Below are positions 53,126-61,799 of a stretch of 64,000 nt of DNA, in pieces. Source of the DNA: Acidobacteriota bacterium (GTDB lineage Bacteria; Acidobacteriota; Terriglobia; Acidiferrales; UBA7541); the NCBI GenBank assembly GCA_013289715.1, contig JABCZJ010000005.1:1-64000 (forward strand), in the 5' to 3' direction. The notes under the pieces were generated by a model that was given only the letters and a program-made list of their open reading frames with translations, was not told the origin of the DNA and did not search any database. A program made the position numbers and the translations under genes. The stretch's first letter is position 1; each line of letters begins with the position of its first letter.

Positions 53126-53220
53126 ATCTCACCCTTGGAATCAGCAATTCTGCTCTTACCCGCTGGCCGAAGGATAGCGTACACTCGACTCGCTCGGCAG
53201 GCAACGTGCGAGGCGGATCC

Positions 53221-54045
53221 TTGAATTCTGAGATCGGATTACGGGATGCTTTGCGGTTCCAGGACGCGGAAAAATATGCGGCTTATTTGAAGACACCGGT
53301 GGGCAGGCTGCGCTCCGAGCTGGCATGGGAGAACTTGCGACGTTTCCTGCCGCGCGATGCAGCGAAACGCCGGGCGCTCGATGTGGGCGGCGGCACGGGC
53401 TCTGCGAGTGTGCGGCTCGCGCTGCTGGGCCATGAGGTCGTCCTGGTTGATCGTTCCGACGAAATGCTCGGGATCGCACGCCGGGACGCGGACGCCTGCA
53501 GTGTTACGCCACGAATTTCCTTCTGCCACGCCGAGACCGGGCAATTGCGTGAACTCTTCGCTGCCGAGTCTTTTGACGTCGTCGTTTGCCACAACCTGCT
53601 CGAGTATTCTGAGGTTCCCTCCACGACTGTTTGCGATATCGCGCACGTCCTGCGCAAGAATGGCGTGTTTTCCGTGCTGGTGCGCAATCGCGCAGGTGAA
53701 GTACTGAAGGACGCGGTTCGATCAGGAGACTGGAAACTTGCAAATGCCAATCTCACCGCGGAAACGGTGGTGGATACCCTCTATGGCAACCGCATGCGCC
53801 TATTTGCTCCCGCGGATTTACGCGAATTGCTTGCGCGCGCCGGATTGGAAATTGTCGCTGAACGTGGCGTGCGCATATTTTTCGACTACTTGGCCCAGCA
53901 GAATCCGACGGATGAAACGTACTCGCAAATCTTCGAGTTGGAATCGGCGTTGGGAGCGCGGCCAGAATTCTTCGCGATTGCGCGCTACATCCAGCTGATC
54001 GCTCGCCGTTCCCCCGCATCCTCGAATGAGGTAGCGGTGTCGTGA
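53221..54045 (+). CDS. Class I SAM-dependent methyltransferase, first gene of the six-gene cluster
   Basis: A 274-residue enzyme. The SAM-binding glycine motif LDVGGGTGSASVRLALLGHE is followed by acidic VVLVDRSDEML. Motif IV is FDVVVCHNLLEYSEV and post-motif VLRKNGVFSVLVRNRAG. The sequence resembles CmoM/SmtA-type methyltransferases. TTG 53221, with GAGGCGG upstream, is the likely start; the frame opens earlier at 53080 but inside the divergent gene. The end overlaps the radical SAM start by four bases (GTGA). The substrate is unknown; coupling to a radical SAM enzyme suggests successive modification of one substrate. Confidence 0.85.
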   Translation: MNSEIGLRDALRFQDAEKYAAYLKTPVGRLRSELAWENLRRFLPRDAAKRRALDVGGGTGSASVRLALLGHEVVLVDRSDEMLGIARRDADACSVTPRISFCHAETGQLRELFAAESFDVVVCHNLLEYSEVPSTTVCDIAHVLRKNGVFSVLVRNRAGEVLKDAVRSGDWKLANANLTAETVVDTLYGNRMRLFAPADLRELLARAGLEIVAERGVRIFFDYLAQQNPTDETYSQIFELESALGARPEFFAIARYIQLIARRSPASSNEVAVS

Positions 54046-55109
54046 CGCAGCCAAGCCTTCATTCCGCTTTAGACCCTCCTCCCATGGTCCGTCCCACCGC
54101 GACCGGAGCATTTGCTCTGGGACTCGGACTAACCAACGAGTGCAACTTGGCCTGTTCATTCTGCTACCGCGACCCGGCGCGGACCGATCGGCTTAGCCTC
54201 GAGCAAGTTAGATCTGTGATGGAAAGCCTCCCCGTCCGTTCCGTGAATCTCGGAACGGGCGAGAACGGAATGCACCCGCAATTCCGCGAGATTTTGTCCT
54301 ACCTTCGCTCTCTACCGGTGAAGCTCACCATCACATCGAACGGCCACAGCGCGGCCGTGCTCACTGACGACGAGCTCCATGCCTTTCACGATATCGAGTT
54401 CTCCCTGGATTACCCCACCGAAGCCGACCAGGACGCCCAGCGTGGCCGCGGCAATTGGGCCTTGATTCACGCGCAAGCAGCGCGCTGTGTCCGGCTTGGA
54501 ATCCCCGTCAACTTCATCGCGGTAATGATGAAGTCGAACTACTTGCGACTGGCTGCGGTGGCGCACGCGGTGAAGCGCTACGAGTCGCCGTTGCGCGTCA
54601 ATGTTTATCAAGCCGTGCGTTCTGACGTCTACGCGTTGAGTTATGACGAGTATTGGCATGGTTTTCGAGCGTTGTTTGCTGAGACCGACGTGATTGCCAT
54701 CGGCGAGCCGCTGGTTCGCGCCATGGCCGGTCTACCTCCCAGGAGCGGCGGATGCGGAGTGAGCACTGTGCGGATTACGCCCAGAGCCACCACGCAACCA
54801 TGCGTGTACTGGCCGGGAGCTGGCGAGCCCCTCTCGCTTTTGTGCACGCTGGGCCCGGCAGTTGTCGAGACTTCACCTTTTGCAGACGCGCGCAGCGTGC
54901 CCGAAGCTTGCCGCCCGTGCGTGTATCTTCAGAGTTGTTACGGCGGATGTGCGGGCCGGCGACGTCTCCAGAGCGCGCTTGATCAGCCGGACTGCTATTG
55001 TCCCGTCGTCAAGGGACATGTAGAAAAGTTGCAGATTCGCATGGCTGCCGCGCGCGAACTTCCCAAGATGGAAAGCGCATGCACGACGATGGTGATTGCG
55101 CGCGATTAG
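54042..55109 (+). CDS. Radical SAM protein with SPASM-like C-terminus
   Basis: A 355-residue radical SAM enzyme. The cluster motif is NECNLACSFCYRD (Cys34, Cys38, Cys41: C-x3-C-x2-C), followed by SVNLGTGENGMHPQF in place of the usual GGEP, and LTITSNGHSAA. The C-terminal region has RITPRATTQPCVYWPG, then CRPCVYLQSCYGGCAGRRRL and DCYCPVV, a cysteine-rich SPASM-type auxiliary-cluster site. SPASM enzymes modify peptides or small molecules. It is translationally coupled to the methyltransferase. No precursor peptide gene is evident nearby, so peptide modification is not assured. Start: GTG 54042. Confidence 0.88.
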   Translation: MTQPSLHSALDPPPMVRPTATGAFALGLGLTNECNLACSFCYRDPARTDRLSLEQVRSVMESLPVRSVNLGTGENGMHPQFREILSYLRSLPVKLTITSNGHSAAVLTDDELHAFHDIEFSLDYPTEADQDAQRGRGNWALIHAQAARCVRLGIPVNFIAVMMKSNYLRLAAVAHAVKRYESPLRVNVYQAVRSDVYALSYDEYWHGFRALFAETDVIAIGEPLVRAMAGLPPRSGGCGVSTVRITPRATTQPCVYWPGAGEPLSLLCTLGPAVVETSPFADARSVPEACRPCVYLQSCYGGCAGRRRLQSALDQPDCYCPVVKGHVEKLQIRMAAARELPKMESACTTMVIARD

Positions 55110-55194
55110 TTTTTCATTTCGCCAGCAGTGTAAGGGCCAGTTGCACCGCAGCACGAGAAAGAAAATTCGACCGACGGAGACAGAGAGGAAATTT

Positions 55195-55698
55195 ATGACC
55201 AGCAGCTCCAGTTCACTACGCAACAACTCCGAAGAAGTTCCGCAGCCGCAAGCCCGCTTCGGGTTGGCGATCGTGCGCCTGACGATCGGCGCAATGTTTG
55301 TGTGGGTCTTCTTCGAGAATCGCGGCAAAGGGCTGTACACGCCGAGCGGCTACGCCGGATTGATCAACTATTATATTCAGCACGATAAGGCTCCGGCGGC
55401 ATGGAAGGCATTTATGGGGGTAGCTGCGAGTCACGCCGCGATTGCAGCTCCCATGCAAGGGCTGACAGAGATCTCGCTCGGGATTTTGCTAGTCCTGGGC
55501 CTCCTCACGCGCCCCGTTGCGTTCGTCGCGTTTCTGCTACTCGCGAGCCTGTGGATGTCGGAACTCGGCACCAGCTGGATTTGGGAGCTACTTGTCTCTG
55601 TGATGGCGGCGCTCGCGATTCTGGTAGGACGCGCCGGTCGAACCTGGGGCGTGGACGCCGTGCTGGCGCGGAGCTGGCCGTCTTCTCCGTGGTTTTGA
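55195..55698 (+). CDS. DoxX-family membrane protein
   Basis: A 167-residue inner-membrane protein with four helices: FGLAIVRLTIGAMFVWVFF, an amphipathic segment, LTEISLGILLVLGLL, VAFVAFLLLASLWM and LLVSVMAALAILVG. The pattern ARFGLAIVRL.IG..F.W.F.EN..K..Y...G...L is typical of DoxX-like subunits, which support quinone-linked oxidoreductases or are of unknown function. ATG 55195 follows GAGAGAGGAAATTT; the frame upstream is spurious. It lies between the radical SAM gene (85 bases) and the GT2 gene (one-base gap). Confidence 0.85.
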   Translation: MTSSSSSLRNNSEEVPQPQARFGLAIVRLTIGAMFVWVFFENRGKGLYTPSGYAGLINYYIQHDKAPAAWKAFMGVAASHAAIAAPMQGLTEISLGILLVLGLLTRPVAFVAFLLLASLWMSELGTSWIWELLVSVMAALAILVGRAGRTWGVDAVLARSWPSSPWF

Positions 55699-55699
55699 G

Positions 55700-56422
55700 T
55701 TGAGCGTAGATCCGGTGCGAATTTCGGTCGTCATTCCTACGCACAACGAAGCGCAGTCCATTGCGCGCGTGTTAGCCGATCTTCCAGCGGACATCGTCAC
55801 GGAAGTGTTGGTGGTGGATAGCAATTCGACCGATGGGACTCCCGAGATCGCTGCAAAGATGGGAGCCCGCGTGCTGCGTGAATTTCGTCGCGGATACGGC
55901 CGCGCCTGCCTGACCGGTATCGCCAATGTGCAGCATCCAGACATCGTGGTGTTTTTGGACGGCGACTACAGCGATCGCCCCTCTGAACTTCCGCTGTTGC
56001 TCGCTCCGATCATTGAAGGCCGCGCGGACATCACATTAGGATCGCGCGTCGTGGTGGAACAAAACCACGCAGCTCTTCCTTGGCATCAAGTGTGTGGCAA
56101 TCGCTTGGCCGCTGTCTTAATAGGGCTCCTCTACCGCGTGCAAATTCGTGATCTGGGACCATTCCGCGCAGCGCGACTCGACGTGCTTCGCGCGCTAGAC
56201 CTGGAACAAGCCACGTATGGCTGGGCGGTTGAGATGATTCTGAAAGGCGCCAGGGCCGGTTTCCGCATTGTAGAGGTTCCCGTGAGCTATTACCCGCGGA
56301 TTGGAACTTCTAAAATCAGCGGGACGGTGAGGGGCACGATTGGCGCAGGCTGGTACATACTCACGCTGATCGCGCGTTACTATTTCTGGCGGAGACGGCC
56401 CCTCCCGCAGCATTCGGCATGA
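55700..56422 (+). CDS. Family 2 glycosyltransferase (polyprenyl-phosphate sugar synthase-like)
   Basis: A 240-residue soluble GT2 enzyme: RISVVIPTHNEAQSIARVL, VLVVDSNSTDGTPEIAAKMG, IVVFLDGDYSDRPSELPLLL (D-x-D) and GSRVVVEQNHAALPWHQ. The context resembles dolichyl-phosphate mannose/glucose synthases, which make the lipid-linked donor used by GT-C enzymes, such as the membrane transferase encoded two genes downstream. Start: TTG 55700, one base after the DoxX stop. The end overlaps the next gene by four bases (ATGA). Confidence 0.88.
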   Translation: MSVDPVRISVVIPTHNEAQSIARVLADLPADIVTEVLVVDSNSTDGTPEIAAKMGARVLREFRRGYGRACLTGIANVQHPDIVVFLDGDYSDRPSELPLLLAPIIEGRADITLGSRVVVEQNHAALPWHQVCGNRLAAVLIGLLYRVQIRDLGPFRAARLDVLRALDLEQATYGWAVEMILKGARAGFRIVEVPVSYYPRIGTSKISGTVRGTIGAGWYILTLIARYYFWRRRPLPQHSA

Positions 56423-57159
56423 ACATCCGCGGAGCCAAGCAGATGCAATCTCCTTCTCAGCGAAATGATGCGTGCACGTTGGTTATCATGGCCAAAGCGC
56501 CGAGGCCGGGCTTGGTCAAAACACGTCTGGCGCAGAGACTTCCAGTGGAAGCGATCACCGAGCTCTATCGCTGCCTTTTGGACGACACGATGACTCTGGC
56601 GCGCTCCTTGGACGACGTGGAGGTTGCGATCATGTGCCCGGCGTCGGATGGGGAAGCACTGACCCAGTTGGCGCACGGCGCCTTGCGCGTGGTCGCGCAA
56701 AAAGGGGAAGGCCTTGCGGCAGGACTCACGTCGGTGTTCGCGCACTTCACAGCAGGTGGCCAGCAACGCGTCGTTGCTTTCAACAGCGACAGCCCGCATT
56801 TGCCTGCTTCGGTTCTTGCGAGCGCGTTTGCGGCGCTCGCCGGTCATGACCTGGTTGTCGGGCCGACGAATGACGGCGGATATTATCTGGTAGGGGCCAA
56901 GGCCGCTCTTCCAACGCTTTTCGATGGCGACGGCATGGGCACCGGGAGCGCACTGGAGGCGCTGCTGGCGCACGCTCGCAGACTGCAGCTCTCGGTTGGC
57001 TTCACGGATCCCTTTTACGACATTGACGTCGAGGGCGACCTGACTCGTCTTGCCGCGGAACTGCGGGTCGCGCCCGCTCGGGCGCCGCGAACTGCGCTCT
57101 GGTTGAACGAGTGGAAACAAGCGGTGGCAGAGTTGCGAACGGGCACGGAAGACCTGTGA
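56419..57159 (+). CDS. TIGR04282-type (DUF2064) nucleotidyl/glycosyl transferase
   Basis: A 246-residue enzyme: CTLVIMAKAPRPGLVKTRLA (K-x-P-x-x-G-x-V-K-T-R-L), VVAFNSDSPHLPASVLASAF, LVVGPTNDGGYYLVGAK, DIDVEGDLTRLAAELR. The D-S-P-H-L-P and GP..DGGYYL.G motifs define the family, whose fold is that of nucleotidyltransferases; members accompany GT2 genes in arsenosugar and other glycosylation clusters. ATG 56419 overlaps the GT2 stop and GTG of the next gene overlaps its own stop, so three genes are strictly coupled. Confidence 0.88.
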   Translation: MNIRGAKQMQSPSQRNDACTLVIMAKAPRPGLVKTRLAQRLPVEAITELYRCLLDDTMTLARSLDDVEVAIMCPASDGEALTQLAHGALRVVAQKGEGLAAGLTSVFAHFTAGGQQRVVAFNSDSPHLPASVLASAFAALAGHDLVVGPTNDGGYYLVGAKAALPTLFDGDGMGTGSALEALLAHARRLQLSVGFTDPFYDIDVEGDLTRLAAELRVAPARAPRTALWLNEWKQAVAELRTGTEDL

Positions 57160-58445
57160 AACTCACGCCATCCCGCCGGGTGTACGGGCTAGCCGCGGTC
57201 TTGCTTGTGTCGCTGACAATCTGCTCCCGCAAGTTCAGCAGCTTTGGCGAACCGTCGTTCATCATTCCTCTGGCAGTTGCTGGCATCACATACCTGCTTG
57301 CGGTTCGCGAGTTCTTCTCCACGTCGGTGCTGCCGCGGCACGTCCTCGTCACCGGGCTCCTGTTGTCTGTACTGTGGCATATTCCATTTCTATTGCAGCC
57401 GCCGGGTCCCGATGACGACGTTCACCGTTATCTCTGGGACGGCCGCTTGCAGCGCCTTGGCTATAACCCTTATATTGTGGTCCCCAATGACCCTGCGGTC
57501 AGCGTGTTGCACACACCCGAGACTCGCACGCTGAACAACCCGGAGGTACCGAGCCCGTATCCAGCGGGCGCGGAGCTCTTCTTCCGTGCCGTGACGGCGA
57601 TTCACGAGTCTGTCTTTGCGCTGAAAGTCGCATTCGTAGTTTGCGATTTCGCGATCGTTTTCGTTTTGCTCGATATATTGCGCCGCAGCGGGCAAGCAGC
57701 GCATTTGGCTCTGGCTTATGCCTGGAACCCAGTCCTCGTGGTGGAAGTGGCGGGGAGCGGTCACATCGACATTGTCGGCGCGCTGCTGCTTTTGCTATCG
57801 GTCGCAGCGCTGGGGCGGCGGTGGCGTATGTTCGCCGCGGTAGCATTTGGGCTGTCCGTCGCGGTGAAATTGCTCCCCATCGTACTGCTGCCTCTATATT
57901 GGAGGCGCGTTCGTGTCCGCGACGGCGCGCTCGCGGCAATCGTGATCGGACTCCTATACGTTCCATTTCTAGACCACAGGCGGATTCCGATTGGTTCGCT
58001 CGGCACGTTCGTGCAGCGGTTCCGTTTTAATGATCCGATGTTTGCAATGCTCGAGCATGTGGCCGCTCCGCAGCTGATCGTGGGGCTGGCAGTGCTCGTC
58101 GGCCTTCTTACAGCATTCTGGATGAGGAGCAAGGACCCGGCGTTGTCTGCAGACGCATTCGCATGGCCCATGGCGGCATCGCTTTTGTGCGCGCCGGTCG
58201 TATATCCGTGGTACCTACTCTGGCTGCTGCCGTTCGCGCGCTCGGTCGCGACGGGGCCCATAATCGTTTGGACAGCTAGCATCATTCCGATTTACTACGT
58301 TTGGCATTTGCGCACTCTTGGCCGCGCGTGGGTCGTTCCTGGCTGGATTCTGCTTCTGGAATATGGATGCGTGGCAGCTGCCGGTGCAATTGTTGCGTGT
58401 CGCCGGTTTAGAAGGCCCAGGGTCACCCGAGGCTCCACGGGCTAG
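57156..58445 (+). CDS. Polytopic membrane glycosyltransferase (GT-C, GT87-like)
   Basis: A 429-residue membrane protein with about ten helices (for example YGLAAVLLVSLTICS, FIIPLAVAGITYLLA, LHVALL-type segments throughout). The first loop has PPGPDDDVHRYLWDGRLQRL, an acidic D-D-x-x-R/Y site typical of GT-C transferases using polyprenyl-phosphate sugars. Further motifs include GYNPYIVVPNDP, AYAWNPVLVVEVAGSGHIDI and AFGLSVAVKLLPIVLLPLY. GTG 57156 overlaps the preceding stop. It would use the lipid-linked donor made by the GT2 enzyme. Acceptor unknown. Confidence 0.86.
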   Translation: MKLTPSRRVYGLAAVLLVSLTICSRKFSSFGEPSFIIPLAVAGITYLLAVREFFSTSVLPRHVLVTGLLLSVLWHIPFLLQPPGPDDDVHRYLWDGRLQRLGYNPYIVVPNDPAVSVLHTPETRTLNNPEVPSPYPAGAELFFRAVTAIHESVFALKVAFVVCDFAIVFVLLDILRRSGQAAHLALAYAWNPVLVVEVAGSGHIDIVGALLLLLSVAALGRRWRMFAAVAFGLSVAVKLLPIVLLPLYWRRVRVRDGALAAIVIGLLYVPFLDHRRIPIGSLGTFVQRFRFNDPMFAMLEHVAAPQLIVGLAVLVGLLTAFWMRSKDPALSADAFAWPMAASLLCAPVVYPWYLLWLLPFARSVATGPIIVWTASIIPIYYVWHLRTLGRAWVVPGWILLLEYGCVAAAGAIVACRRFRRPRVTRGSTG

Positions 58446-58675
58446 TCGCCTTTTGCGAAGGTGGTCTGCAGACTCCTAGCTCAGCGGGTGCCGTCAGATG
58501 GTCACGCCGAAACACAATCACCCAAGGTGTGCTATATAGTCTGCGGCCTACCCAGTCAGGGCTGCGAATGGCTGGCGCGGGCAAAGGCGGCGGTAGCAAC
58601 AAAAAAACTTGTACCAAGTAGCTTCTGCCCGACATCCAACACGACATCGGTTCAATTCATAAAGGAGCAAACTTC

Positions 58676-59404
58676 ATGACCAATGCGAAGCGTTTAACGA
58701 TGTTCGGCCTTCTGGTGTTTGGGGCGGTGGTCCTTGCCGCAACCTCCAACGCTCAGACCCGCCCGCCCATTCTCGAACAGGTTGCCAAAGCCTATGGCCT
58801 CGATTCGTGGGACAACATCACGGCGATCCGTTACACATGGAATGTGCAGTTCCCTGGGGTGAGCGTCACCCGAAAGTGGACTTGGGAGCCCAAGACCAAC
58901 AAGGTTTCCTATGAGGGGAAAGATAAGGACGGTAAGCCGGTGACGGCTACGTACCTGCGCTCCGAGCTCAGCAGCCAGCCTGAGAACGTGCAGAAAGATA
59001 TTGATCCGGCTTTCAATAACGATAACTATTGGCTGTTGTTCCCCTTGCATGCTTACTGGGACACGAGCGCCACTGTCACGGATGAAGGGATGAAAAAACT
59101 TCCCATAGGCGCCGGTTCGGCCACGCTGGTCCCAGTGAAGTATGGCGGAGGCGGTTACACGCCAGGCGACACCTGGGATCTGTACATCGGCAAAGACAAC
59201 CGCGTCGTGCAATTTGTCTATCACCGCGGCGGGCCTGTGAAACCGAGCGTCGTGATCGCGACGTGGGCAGGGTACAAAAAGGCTGGCGGTTTGGATATCT
59301 CAACCGAGCACCGCGGCACCGCCGATGGCAAGCCGCTGCACCTTTGGATTACTGACGTCGCCGTGAAGGTGGCGGGATCAGACGCGTGGGTGGAAGCGAA
59401 ATAA
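58676..59404 (+). CDS. Exported protein of unknown function
   Basis: A 242-residue secreted protein. The signal peptide (LTMFGLLVFGAVVLAATSNA) is followed by ILEQVAKAYGLDSWDNITAI, TWNVQFPGVSVTRKWTWEP, YWLLFPLHAYWDTSATVT and DTWDLYIGKDNRVVQFVYHR. The pattern of antiparallel strands recalls outer-membrane lipoprotein-sorting (LolA-like) half-barrels, but there is no lipobox and no clear family name. AAAGGAGCAAACTTC gives a strong ribosome site. It is 230 bases beyond the six-gene cluster and probably separate. Confidence 0.75.
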   Translation: MTNAKRLTMFGLLVFGAVVLAATSNAQTRPPILEQVAKAYGLDSWDNITAIRYTWNVQFPGVSVTRKWTWEPKTNKVSYEGKDKDGKPVTATYLRSELSSQPENVQKDIDPAFNNDNYWLLFPLHAYWDTSATVTDEGMKKLPIGAGSATLVPVKYGGGGYTPGDTWDLYIGKDNRVVQFVYHRGGPVKPSVVIATWAGYKKAGGLDISTEHRGTADGKPLHLWITDVAVKVAGSDAWVEAK

Positions 59405-59503
59405 GCAACGGACCGGCTTTTTCGGGCAGCTGATAGCGCGTTTTGCCCGCAACCCTTTCAACACGCTGGACCATAGGCTTGCGATGACAACCGCGGCATC
59501 GCG

Positions 59504-59680
59504 CTAAAGGCGAACCGTCGACGCGCTGTCAGCTTGCTGCAGGTAGACCATTCGCGCACTCTGCGCCGCCTCGAGCAAATCCGCTTTGGGGTAAGACTTG
59601 CCGGTACCTGCCACGAATACAAAACGGTTTCCTCGTTTTGAATCGATTGCTTCCACGCGAGAAACGAGGGTAGGAAATTC
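59504..59680 (-). pseudogene. Possible C-terminal gene fragment
   Basis: The minus frame from 59680 to TAG 59506-59504 reads LVSRVEAIDSKRGNRFVFV, AGTGKSYPKADLLEAAQSAR and MVYLQQADSASTVRL, a sequence that looks like real protein in composition. It has no start and is preceded by a stop inside a hairpin. I do not recognise the family. It may be the end of a decayed gene. Confidence 0.3.
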
Positions 59681-59694
59681 CTACTACTCTCGTT
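59663..59694. repeat. Strong hairpin
   Basis: Inner arms GTAGGAA (59670-59676) and TTCCTAC (59678-59684) are perfect around a single A. Outer arms AACGAG (59663-59668) and CTCGTT (59689-59694) extend the structure with small bulges. No T run follows on either strand. It may be part of a small palindromic repeat element. Confidence 0.5.
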
Positions 59695-60308
59695 CACTTG
59701 CGGTTCGCGCCGCTTCACTTCTCGGGGCTGGATACGACGTTCGTGGCGCTACGCCGCGCACCTCGTGGTCTTCGGCAGAGAGTGAACCCGGAGAGTGAGA
59801 CATACTGTGCGCGAATCCAACGTTTTCATTCCGCTTGAGTCGTCTTTGAGCGAAAACCAGATTCCCGATTTGTTGGAAACTCTAGTCGCTGGAAGAAATG
59901 GACGGAGTTGTTGCAGTCGAGTGTCGTGCGCCGACGGCAGGTCCTCGCCGCCACTTGGTGGAGCGGAGAGCTGGCTCTCGTCGGAGAATAAAGCGGGTTC
60001 GCTGCAACTTCGGTACAACTGAGAGCGGGATTTCGGGAGAGAGAATCTGTAAGCGACGCTCAGCAAAGCATTTGGAATTTCTGCTTTCATCGTTGGAAGG
60101 CAGACGCTCAATCTTGGGACGTAGATTGCCCCTACCTTGTCAAGCAACCGCTCGGACTTGAGGGTTTTCACATTTCGATAGCGGCGTTACGGGGACAAGC
60201 GTCACCCTTCGGTTCTCTGCCGAAAGATTCAGCTAGAGATCTTGCTGTCAGATGAGCACCTGCCTGGCGGGCAGGTGTACTGGAACTTGTACGACTCAGG
60301 GTTCGTGC

Positions 60309-60338
60309 ATAACAGCTGTACGGAAAGCTGACTATAAT
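60309..60338 (+). promoter_or_regulatory. Promoter candidate of the aldose-epimerase-like gene
   Basis: TATAAT at 60333-60338 with a weak -35 (ATAACA, 60309-60314; 18-base spacer). Transcription would begin near 60345, after the GTG at 60343, which argues that translation starts at ATG 60409. Confidence 0.4.
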
Positions 60339-60408
60339 ACAGGTGCCAGCGAACGATAGCTTCCGAGTAGCCGACGATCCGTTCGCAACCGAGTGGGCGC
60401 GGCCGAAT

Positions 60409-61314
60409 ATGAGCAGCTCTTCCACGCATATCCTTACGGTTGGTGACTTGCAAGCAACATTCTGGCCCGCGGCTGGAATGCTCGGCGCCTCTCTTCGCTT
60501 TGGTGGAGTTGAGCTTCTGCGCCGCGTCGACGATCTCGATGCGGCCCGCATCAAAGGAAGCACTGCCGGCATTCCACTCCTGTATCCTTGGGCAAATCGC
60601 CTCGGCAGCTTGCAATATCTCGCGGCTGGACGTCAGGTTTCGCTGGACTCCTCCTCGCCGCGTTTGCATTTCGATGATCAGAAACTCCCGATGCACGGTG
60701 TTCCCTGGTCTCAATTGCAGTGGAAGGTTGTTTCCAGCCACGCGGATGCTCTAACCGCGCGTTTGGATTGGTTGAGCCAGGAACTGCTGGCGATTTTTCC
60801 ATTCCCGCATCACGTCGAGATGGTGCTGCGGCTGCGGCCTGTTGATTTGGAGATTCAAACTACAGTCTTTGCAGATTCAGGTTCACCGGTTCCGATCAGT
60901 TTCGGTTTCCATCCCTATTTCGGCCTCCCGGAAATCCCGCGAGCCGAGTGGACGCTGAATGCTCCTGCCATGCGCAAGCTGGCTCTCGATGTGCAAGGGA
61001 TTCCCACCGGCCAGGAAACTCCGCAGACGCCCATCGCTGCGCAGCTTGGAAACACCGGCTACGACGATGGCTTTGCCCTTTCGGATGAGCAGGCCACGTT
61101 CTCGATCGCCGGTAACGGCTACTCCATCACTATCGAATTCAAAAGCGGTTTCCGCTTCGCCCAGATCTTTGCTCCTAAGGATAAGGAATTCATCGCCATT
61201 GAACCCATGACTGCGGCCACGAATGCACTATGCTCTGGTGAGGGTCTGCGCATGATTGCGCCAGGCGAGCAGTTTACCGCCTCATTCCGAATCCAGGTCT
61301 ACCACCAAGCATGA
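60409..61314 (+). CDS. Aldose 1-epimerase (galactose mutarotase) family protein
   Basis: A 301-residue protein: FWPAAGMLGASLRFGGVELL, PLLYPWANRLGSLQYLAAG (substrate-binding Arg in NRLG), PVPISFGFHPYFGLPE (catalytic-region His in GFHPYF), and EFIAIEPMTAATNALCSGEG with the conserved Glu of IEPMT. The fold and order fit aldose-1-epimerase-like enzymes that interconvert sugar anomers. ATG 60409 is preferred over GTG 60343 because a TATAAT box lies immediately before the latter. It is a single-gene unit; specificity cannot be read. Confidence 0.88.
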   Translation: MSSSSTHILTVGDLQATFWPAAGMLGASLRFGGVELLRRVDDLDAARIKGSTAGIPLLYPWANRLGSLQYLAAGRQVSLDSSSPRLHFDDQKLPMHGVPWSQLQWKVVSSHADALTARLDWLSQELLAIFPFPHHVEMVLRLRPVDLEIQTTVFADSGSPVPISFGFHPYFGLPEIPRAEWTLNAPAMRKLALDVQGIPTGQETPQTPIAAQLGNTGYDDGFALSDEQATFSIAGNGYSITIEFKSGFRFAQIFAPKDKEFIAIEPMTAATNALCSGEGLRMIAPGEQFTASFRIQVYHQA

Positions 61315-61799
61315 TCGCCTTGCGACTGGATCCAATCAATTGAATTGCGGAAAGCGTGGCGGAGTTCAAAGACCTGCAGGATTCAGAATAGAGTGTGTCG
61401 AACGTTCGCAGCACGGTGAGGGCACCGGCCTGGTGAGCAGGCGCCCGGAGAGGCGTTCCGCGGCTGATCTGCATCCCAAAAGATGGAGCGCGTGCCTCTG
61501 AAGCACGTGCTCTGAATCGAAAACGCTCGCAACCATATCAAGAGCCTCTTGCCAACGCGTCAGCGACACCGGAACGCATTCGCTCCGTCGCTCCTCACAT
61601 ATGACCAGTTCACCGGGTTTCGAAATGATTCCGAGGGAAACGATCAGCGTCGTGGTGCCTGCCGGGGGATGACGAACATCGAGAGGAACCGTGAACGCGC
61701 CTGTAACGGAAAGCGAAAGAGCTACGGCCAAGATCCTTGGCCAGAAAATCCCTCGATGCGCCCGAAAGCACAGTGCTCCGGCGCCAGTGTCGCCTTCCT
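61315..61799. other. Intergenic stretch between convergent genes
   Basis: A minus-strand frame (61366-61833) has a hydrophobic stretch but no clear start or family and overlaps the glutamine-synthetase-like gene. I do not call a gene. Confidence 0.35.

Larger units (their letters stand above)
59405..60308. other. 900-bp stretch with only a gene fragment and a hairpin
   Basis: Apart from the minus-strand fragment (59504-59680) and hairpin (59663-59694) described separately, I see no recognisable gene. Several overlapping frames on both strands lack family features. Confidence 0.4.

Noticed and set aside
53080..53220. N-terminal extension of the methyltransferase
   Set aside because: It overlaps the divergent transglutaminase gene start, has no family resemblance, and TTG 53221 has a ribosome site.
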